Below, one piece after another: positions 59,990-64,000 of a stretch of 64,000 nt of DNA (the stretch's first letter is position 1; every line of letters starts with the position of its first letter). Position numbers and translations under genes: made by a program. Under the pieces are notes generated by a model. That model searched no databases, was not told where the DNA came from, and was given only the letters and a program-made list of their open reading frames with translations. Source of the DNA: Bacilli bacterium (GTDB taxonomy: Bacteria; Bacillota_I; Bacilli_A; ML615J-28; CAG-698); NCBI GenBank assembly GCA_918272565.1, contig CAKJYW010000006.1, forward strand, positions 26,355 through 90,354, written 5' to 3'.

Positions 59990-62900
59990 GTGAAAAAGAT
60001 AAGTATTAAAAAAATACTCTCATTGATATTAGTGTTTATTATCTTGTTATTCTTAATTAATACTAATATTAAAATAAAAGCAAAATCATACATGAGTGAC
60101 AAAACCGAGATTCCAATAAATTTGGAAGTTTCGGGAGCTGAAGCTATTTGCCAAACTGAAGATGGATTTGTTTGGATTGCTCAATATTCTGGGTTAACTA
60201 GATATGATTCAAAAGATTTTGAAACATATAAATCTTTCACCTATGATGGTGAAGAGCATTCGATTATTAATGTACGTAACCTAGCATCAAGCGGCAATAC
60301 TGTATATATTGGAACATCTTCCTCTATCTATAAATACGAAAACAATGAGTTTTCTGTTATTGAGAAAGATTGTGGGAATGTGCAAGATGTCGTATTAGAT
60401 AAAGATCATGACCTTCTTTACGTATCAACTCAAGATAGAGGTGGTCTAATCTATAATCTTACTAATAACACTAAGATAGTAATACCTAATACTGAAGGTA
60501 AAAGTGTTAACGATATTGCTCTAGATACTAAGCGTGATAATTATTATTATCAACTTGATACTGGAGTTTATGATAAAAATGGTAATGAAATATATTTATA
60601 TCCAAAGATTTTAGATATCTACTCATATGATGATATCTTATATATTGGCGAAGATGCAGACTCTGGTTTAATCCATAGATATAATATGGAAACAAAAACA
60701 TTCATAGAAGATATTAATGTAGCTGACCAAGTCAATAAAATCCTTTATTCAGAAACTGACAATACATTATTTGTAGCATGTGAAAAGATTGGCTTGTGCT
60801 GTGTTGACTTATCAACATCAACTCCTTCAATATCACTTGCTACAGGGCTTGAAAATTCAAGTCAATTAATCGACCTAATGATTGACTACCAAGGCAATCT
60901 ATGGGTTGCATCTCACTACATTGGAGCTTCAGGTGTTTCAATCATCACAAAAAACGCTCTACTTGAGCTATTATATGATGATGCAATCTGGCAATCACTA
61001 GATGCTCCACCTGCATTTGATAGAAACGTATATGCTGTAGAAAAATATGACGATATCTTATATATTGTAGCTGCTTCTCGAATTTATTTATTTGATATTA
61101 AAGAAAAGACGATTCTTCCAGATAACATCATCATGAAAACAATCGATGAATATGCTACCGCTAACGGCCTATCATGTTCACCAAAAGATGTGGAAGTGCA
61201 CAAAGGAAAGATATATTTTGCGGTATCGGGTATTGGAATTATTGAATATGATCCAAATATTAACAATGTCAAAATATATGGTGTAGACTATATCACTTCT
61301 CATATAGATAAGTTAGTTAATGATCCTGAATTATCAGTAACTACTAATGTTAGAGCTCTAAGGAGTTTTGATGACTACCTAGCAATAGGATATAACAAAG
61401 GTTTAATGAAGTTTGATGGAGAGAAATTCTCCGTAATGTATATTGGTTCAAATGTTTTATATATCAATAAAACTAATGATGGTAAATTATTATTTGATAG
61501 AACCAAAGGTTTATTTATTGTAGATGATGATTTTGAAAATCTAGAAGAGCTCCCAACAGGAAAACCAGACGATGGCAACAGATTAAAATTCTTAGTTGAT
61601 GGAGATTACATTTATTACACACTAAACAGTAGATTATTTAGATTAGAACAAGTTAATGGAGAATACGTTTCTAAAGAAATAGCTATTCCATATGTAAAAG
61701 GATCTTTAGTTGAACTAGCAAAAGTCGAATACACACCAACTACTGGAGAAGATAAATATAAATATGTAATTGTTAGCCAATCACAAATTTATATCGCATC
61801 TACCTTAGATGGTGATTATTTAACCGACTACGAGTTCTTCGATGAAACAAACGGTTTGCAACCAATCATCGCAAATACTTCTGGTTACTATGACAAAGAA
61901 GAGCAACTATACTACTTCCAATCAACAAATGGTATCTTTGTTTATGACTTCAACGAGAAGAAATCTGTTTCTGTCCCATCTAAGATGACTGTTTCATCAG
62001 TTGATCTAGATGGTGAACACTTCTATAGTAATGCTATTAATATTAGTAAAGACACTAACCGTGTAGCTTTCAATATTTCTGTCTTTGGATTTACTCCAAA
62101 TAAAGGATATACTATTTATTATAAGTTAGATGGTATTGATAACGATTATAATGTAACAACTGCCGATGATAGAAGTATCTATTACACTAACCTTCCAGGT
62201 GGAAGTTATACCTTCGTCGTTTATGCAGTTGACGAATTTGGTCAACTAACAAACGAAGTAGAGATTAACCTAGTAAAAGAAAAACATATATATGAACAAA
62301 TCTGGTTCTTAGTAGTTTTAGGTGTTTTATCTTTAGGATTAATTGTATTTATCGCCTTTATAATCATTCACATTAAAACAAAGCAATCATTAAAGAAACA
62401 ATTAGAATATAAAAACATAACAGTTGAATCTATTCAAGCGATTGCTAGGACAATAGACGCCAAAGACGAATACACTAACGGTCACTCTATTCGTGTTGGT
62501 CACTATTCAAGACTCATTGCCCAAAACTTAGGCATGAAAGAGGACGATGTAAATAACATTTACTATATTGCCCTTTTACATGATATTGGTAAAATCGCTA
62601 TTCCTGATAGTATCTTAAATAAACCAGGAAGATTAACCGACGAAGAGTTTGCGGTAATGAAGAGTCACACAACTAGAGGAGCTAAGATACTTAAAGGTAT
62701 CTCCACAATCCCTCAAATCATCGAGGGTGCTAAATCACACCATGAAAAATATGATGGATCAGGCTACCCTGAAGGACTTAAAGGTGAAGATATTCCTTTT
62801 GTAGCAAGAATCATCTGCTGTGCTGACTGCTTTGATGCGATGGCTTCAAAGAGAGTATACAAAGAACCATTCGATCTTGATAAGATAATAAGTGAATTCG

Positions 62901-63055
62901 AACGTTGTAGCGGAACTCAATTTGACCCATACATTAGTCAAGTAGTTATTAAGATGATAAAAGAAAACATCTTAAAACCATACACAGGCGAAAACACATA
63001 CCTAGGCAGCGATGGTAAAACTCACAGAATCAAAAAAGCTGATTCAATTGAATAA
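59990..63055 (+). CDS. beta-propeller/Y_Y_Y sensor with HD-GYP phosphodiesterase domain
   Basis: 1021 residues, GTG start with AAAGGAG eight bases upstream. Signal/membrane helix (about 8-26), a large extracytoplasmic part made of two-component-regulator propeller repeats (GFVWIAQYSGLTRYD; GNLWVASHYIG), a Y_Y_Y domain (about 665-755), a membrane span (about 768-790), then HD-GYP. Catalytic motifs are complete: H864-D865-I-G-K and HHEKYDGSGYPEGL. HD-GYP enzymes degrade cyclic-di-GMP or related dinucleotides. Propeller sensors of this HTCS type usually drive histidine kinases; here the output is a phosphodiesterase. No GGDEF gene is in the window. Monocistronic. Confidence 0.92.
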   Translation: MKKISIKKILSLILVFIILLFLINTNIKIKAKSYMSDKTEIPINLEVSGAEAICQTEDGFVWIAQYSGLTRYDSKDFETYKSFTYDGEEHSIINVRNLASSGNTVYIGTSSSIYKYENNEFSVIEKDCGNVQDVVLDKDHDLLYVSTQDRGGLIYNLTNNTKIVIPNTEGKSVNDIALDTKRDNYYYQLDTGVYDKNGNEIYLYPKILDIYSYDDILYIGEDADSGLIHRYNMETKTFIEDINVADQVNKILYSETDNTLFVACEKIGLCCVDLSTSTPSISLATGLENSSQLIDLMIDYQGNLWVASHYIGASGVSIITKNALLELLYDDAIWQSLDAPPAFDRNVYAVEKYDDILYIVAASRIYLFDIKEKTILPDNIIMKTIDEYATANGLSCSPKDVEVHKGKIYFAVSGIGIIEYDPNINNVKIYGVDYITSHIDKLVNDPELSVTTNVRALRSFDDYLAIGYNKGLMKFDGEKFSVMYIGSNVLYINKTNDGKLLFDRTKGLFIVDDDFENLEELPTGKPDDGNRLKFLVDGDYIYYTLNSRLFRLEQVNGEYVSKEIAIPYVKGSLVELAKVEYTPTTGEDKYKYVIVSQSQIYIASTLDGDYLTDYEFFDETNGLQPIIANTSGYYDKEEQLYYFQSTNGIFVYDFNEKKSVSVPSKMTVSSVDLDGEHFYSNAINISKDTNRVAFNISVFGFTPNKGYTIYYKLDGIDNDYNVTTADDRSIYYTNLPGGSYTFVVYAVDEFGQLTNEVEINLVKEKHIYEQIWFLVVLGVLSLGLIVFIAFIIIHIKTKQSLKKQLEYKNITVESIQAIARTIDAKDEYTNGHSIRVGHYSRLIAQNLGMKEDDVNNIYYIALLHDIGKIAIPDSILNKPGRLTDEEFAVMKSHTTRGAKILKGISTIPQIIEGAKSHHEKYDGSGYPEGLKGEDIPFVARIICCADCFDAMASKRVYKEPFDLDKIISEFERCSGTQFDPYISQVVIKMIKENILKPYTGENTYLGSDGKTHRIKKADSIE

Positions 63056-63059
63056 CAAG

Positions 63060-63097
63060 AAAAGCGTTATTATGATACATATCAAATAACGCTTTTT
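63060..63097 (+). terminator. terminator of the HD-GYP gene
   Basis: AAAAGCGTTATT pairs with AATAACGCTTTT (63060-63096), ending in T residues. Confidence 0.8.
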
Positions 63098-63159
63098 ATA
63101 TTTCTCTTACTTTCTTGAATTAAATCTTATAAAAATCATCTAATTCAAAGAAATTCATA

Positions 63160-63202
63160 TTTTTGTGCAAATTTTTTTGTAACAAATTTTTTTGCACAAA
63201 AA
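63160..63202. repeat. inverted plus direct repeat upstream of the acetyltransferase gene
   Basis: 12-bp arms TTTTTGTGCAAA (63160-63171) and TTTGCACAAAAA (63191-63202). Inside and across them a 12-base unit CAAATTTTTTTG occurs twice (63168-63179 and 63183-63194). Possible regulator site ahead of the promoter at 63241. Confidence 0.6.
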
Positions 63203-63240
63203 ATATACAAACATAAAGATTACTTCACTACTCTATATGT

Positions 63241-63246
63241 TATAAT
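63241..63246 (+). promoter_or_regulatory. -10 box of the acetyltransferase gene
   Basis: TATAAT without a convincing -35; the repeat at 63160-63202 lies about 40-80 bases upstream, where an activator or repressor could bind. Confidence 0.4.
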
Positions 63247-63269
63247 AAATGTAACTACGGAGGTATATT

Positions 63270-63800
63270 ATGAAAAATCAAATACATTTAGAAAAAGTCA
63301 ATTGGGATAATTACGAAAAAGTCTTAAAGTTAAGAGTTACAAAAGAACAAGAGAATTTTGTAGCAAGTAATGAATACAGTTTAATACACGCATTTTTAGC
63401 AATGTCAGAAAGTGAACCAGTTTATGCTTTTGCTATCTACAAAGATAAAACCATCATAGGTTTTATCCAACTATGCTATGATAATGACTGGACTGGATAT
63501 GAACATGAAAAATGGCTTCAAAGTGATGAATATAAATCATATGAAGGAAAATACTATTATGCTATTTGGCGTTTTATGATTGATAAGAAATATCAAAACA
63601 AAGGATATGGCAAAAAGGCATTTCAACTTGCCCTAGATTTTATTAAAACTAAACCTGCAGGAGATGCTGAATATATGACACTTTCTTATGAACCAGAGAA
63701 TATAGTTGCTAAAAACTTATATGCTTCATTTGGATTTAGAGAATATTTTAACGAATACCTGGAAAAAGGCGATGAAATAACTTGTCTATTAAAGATGTAA
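63270..63800 (+). CDS. GNAT acetyltransferase, spermidine/spermine (BltD/PaiA)-like
   Basis: 176 residues of the GNAT fold. The start VNWDNYEKVLKLRVTKEQENFVASNEYSL closely recalls BltD-type polyamine acetyltransferases. The acetyl-CoA loop reads KYQNKGYGKKAFQLAL, and SYEPENIVAKNLYASFGF ends the domain. It probably acetylates spermidine or spermine; another small amine is possible. ACGGAGGT precedes the ATG. Confidence 0.85.
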   Translation: MKNQIHLEKVNWDNYEKVLKLRVTKEQENFVASNEYSLIHAFLAMSESEPVYAFAIYKDKTIIGFIQLCYDNDWTGYEHEKWLQSDEYKSYEGKYYYAIWRFMIDKKYQNKGYGKKAFQLALDFIKTKPAGDAEYMTLSYEPENIVAKNLYASFGFREYFNEYLEKGDEITCLLKM

Positions 63801-63839
63801 AAAACAAGGCTTTGCATTTATTTGTAAAGTCCTCTTTTA

Positions 63840-63998
63840 TTATTTTGATGCTAACTTTAAAAACTTAGCATCATTCATTTGTTCATTAGTTATATATTTA
63901 CCATCTTTAAAGAATGCATATGTAGTAATAGGTGTAGGGGCATTTTGTGCTTCTTCTTTTGTTGTTATATGAATAGCTTTAAATGGTATATTATGTTC
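63840..63998 (-). CDS. C-terminal part of a YoaP-like protein, partial at window edge
   Basis: The last 52 codons of a minus-strand gene that continues past 64000, stop codon at 63840-63842. The peptide (IPFKAIHITTKEEAQNAP...TTYAFFKDGKYITNEQM) resembles the YoaP domain, a thioredoxin-like C-terminal domain usually following a GNAT acetyltransferase. Too short to say more. Confidence 0.6.
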   Translation of the reverse strand, partial: EHNIPFKAIHITTKEEAQNAPTPITTYAFFKDGKYITNEQMNDAKFLKLASK

Positions 63999-64000
63999 TT

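Overview
This window is an AT-rich Gram-positive chromosome segment that reads with the standard code: TGA is a real stop in the ATGA overlaps at about 2743 and 4194. Sigma-A type promoters (TTGACA/TATAAT) and strong AGGAGG ribosome sites are plentiful. The gene content points to a strictly anaerobic, fermentative member of the Bacilli, perhaps near the Erysipelotrichales/Acholeplasmatales/Izemoplasmatales/RF39 lineages. That placement is an inference. It rests on the conserved Firmicutes clusters gdpP-rplI-dnaB and prfA-prmC...tsaC / rpiB-upp, on a gdpP-rplI fusion of a kind I recall from the Acholeplasma/phytoplasma side, and on the combination of Rnf, bifurcating [FeFe] hydrogenase and superoxide reductase.

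Layout. 1-303: start of the S10 ribosomal operon with a structured leader. 632-2409: zinc-ribbon membrane protein, superoxide reductase, YebC/YeeI-type factor. 2417-7947: a tight minus-strand operon (DEDDh exonuclease-BRCT, RluA-type pseudouridine synthase, MnmM, ThpR, Fe-S aldo/keto reductase, CotH-like lipoprotein, cupin). 7985-12720: C39-like protease lipoprotein, SGNH hydrolase, ECF sigma/anti-sigma pair. 12722-19966: GT-B-like enzyme, large lipoprotein, TetR regulator, an ABC permease and binding protein without an ATPase, and a divergent Crp/Fnr regulator. 19973-24109: hydA-hydB-hydC. 24277-30952: rnfCDGEA, a small cysteine protein, a short rnfB, apbE, a NusG-II protein and a Gx-transporter-like protein. 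31030-41387: zinc-ribbon protein, a 1861-residue beta-helix lipoprotein with a possible leader attenuator, and two amidase lipoproteins. 41439-46398: GH18 lipoprotein, MalY/PatB-type PLP enzyme, rpiB, upp, cobalamin adenosyltransferase, DUF1146. 46426-53700: gdpP::rplI, dnaB, prfA, prmC, membrane protein, tsaC. 53744-63998: solute-binding lipoprotein with Big2 domains, HEPN/MNT pair, M6-like protease lipoprotein, membrane C39-like protein, a beta-propeller/HD-GYP receptor, a GNAT acetyltransferase and the tail of a YoaP-like protein.

How it fits together. HydABC would couple NADH plus reduced ferredoxin to H2, while Rnf would couple ferredoxin/NAD exchange to an ion gradient. ApbE in the same operon would attach FMN to RnfG and RnfD. 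Superoxide reductase fits an anaerobe that meets some oxygen. Eleven predicted lipoproteins, several of them peptidases, amidases or glycosidases on InlB-type, Big2 or atypical Ig-like stalks, describe a surface built for degrading or binding polymers and peptidoglycan.

Most notable for follow-up: the possible terminator/anti-terminator in front of the giant lipoprotein gene; an RnfB without its ferredoxin domain next to a 75-residue cysteine membrane protein; a Crp/Fnr-type palindrome centred near -41.5 of the divergent transporter promoter; the GdpP-L9 fusion with an internal L9 start; and a perfect 13-bp-arm operator over the promoter of the HTH-MNT/HEPN pair. I saw no CRISPR array, insertion sequence, prophage or tRNA gene.
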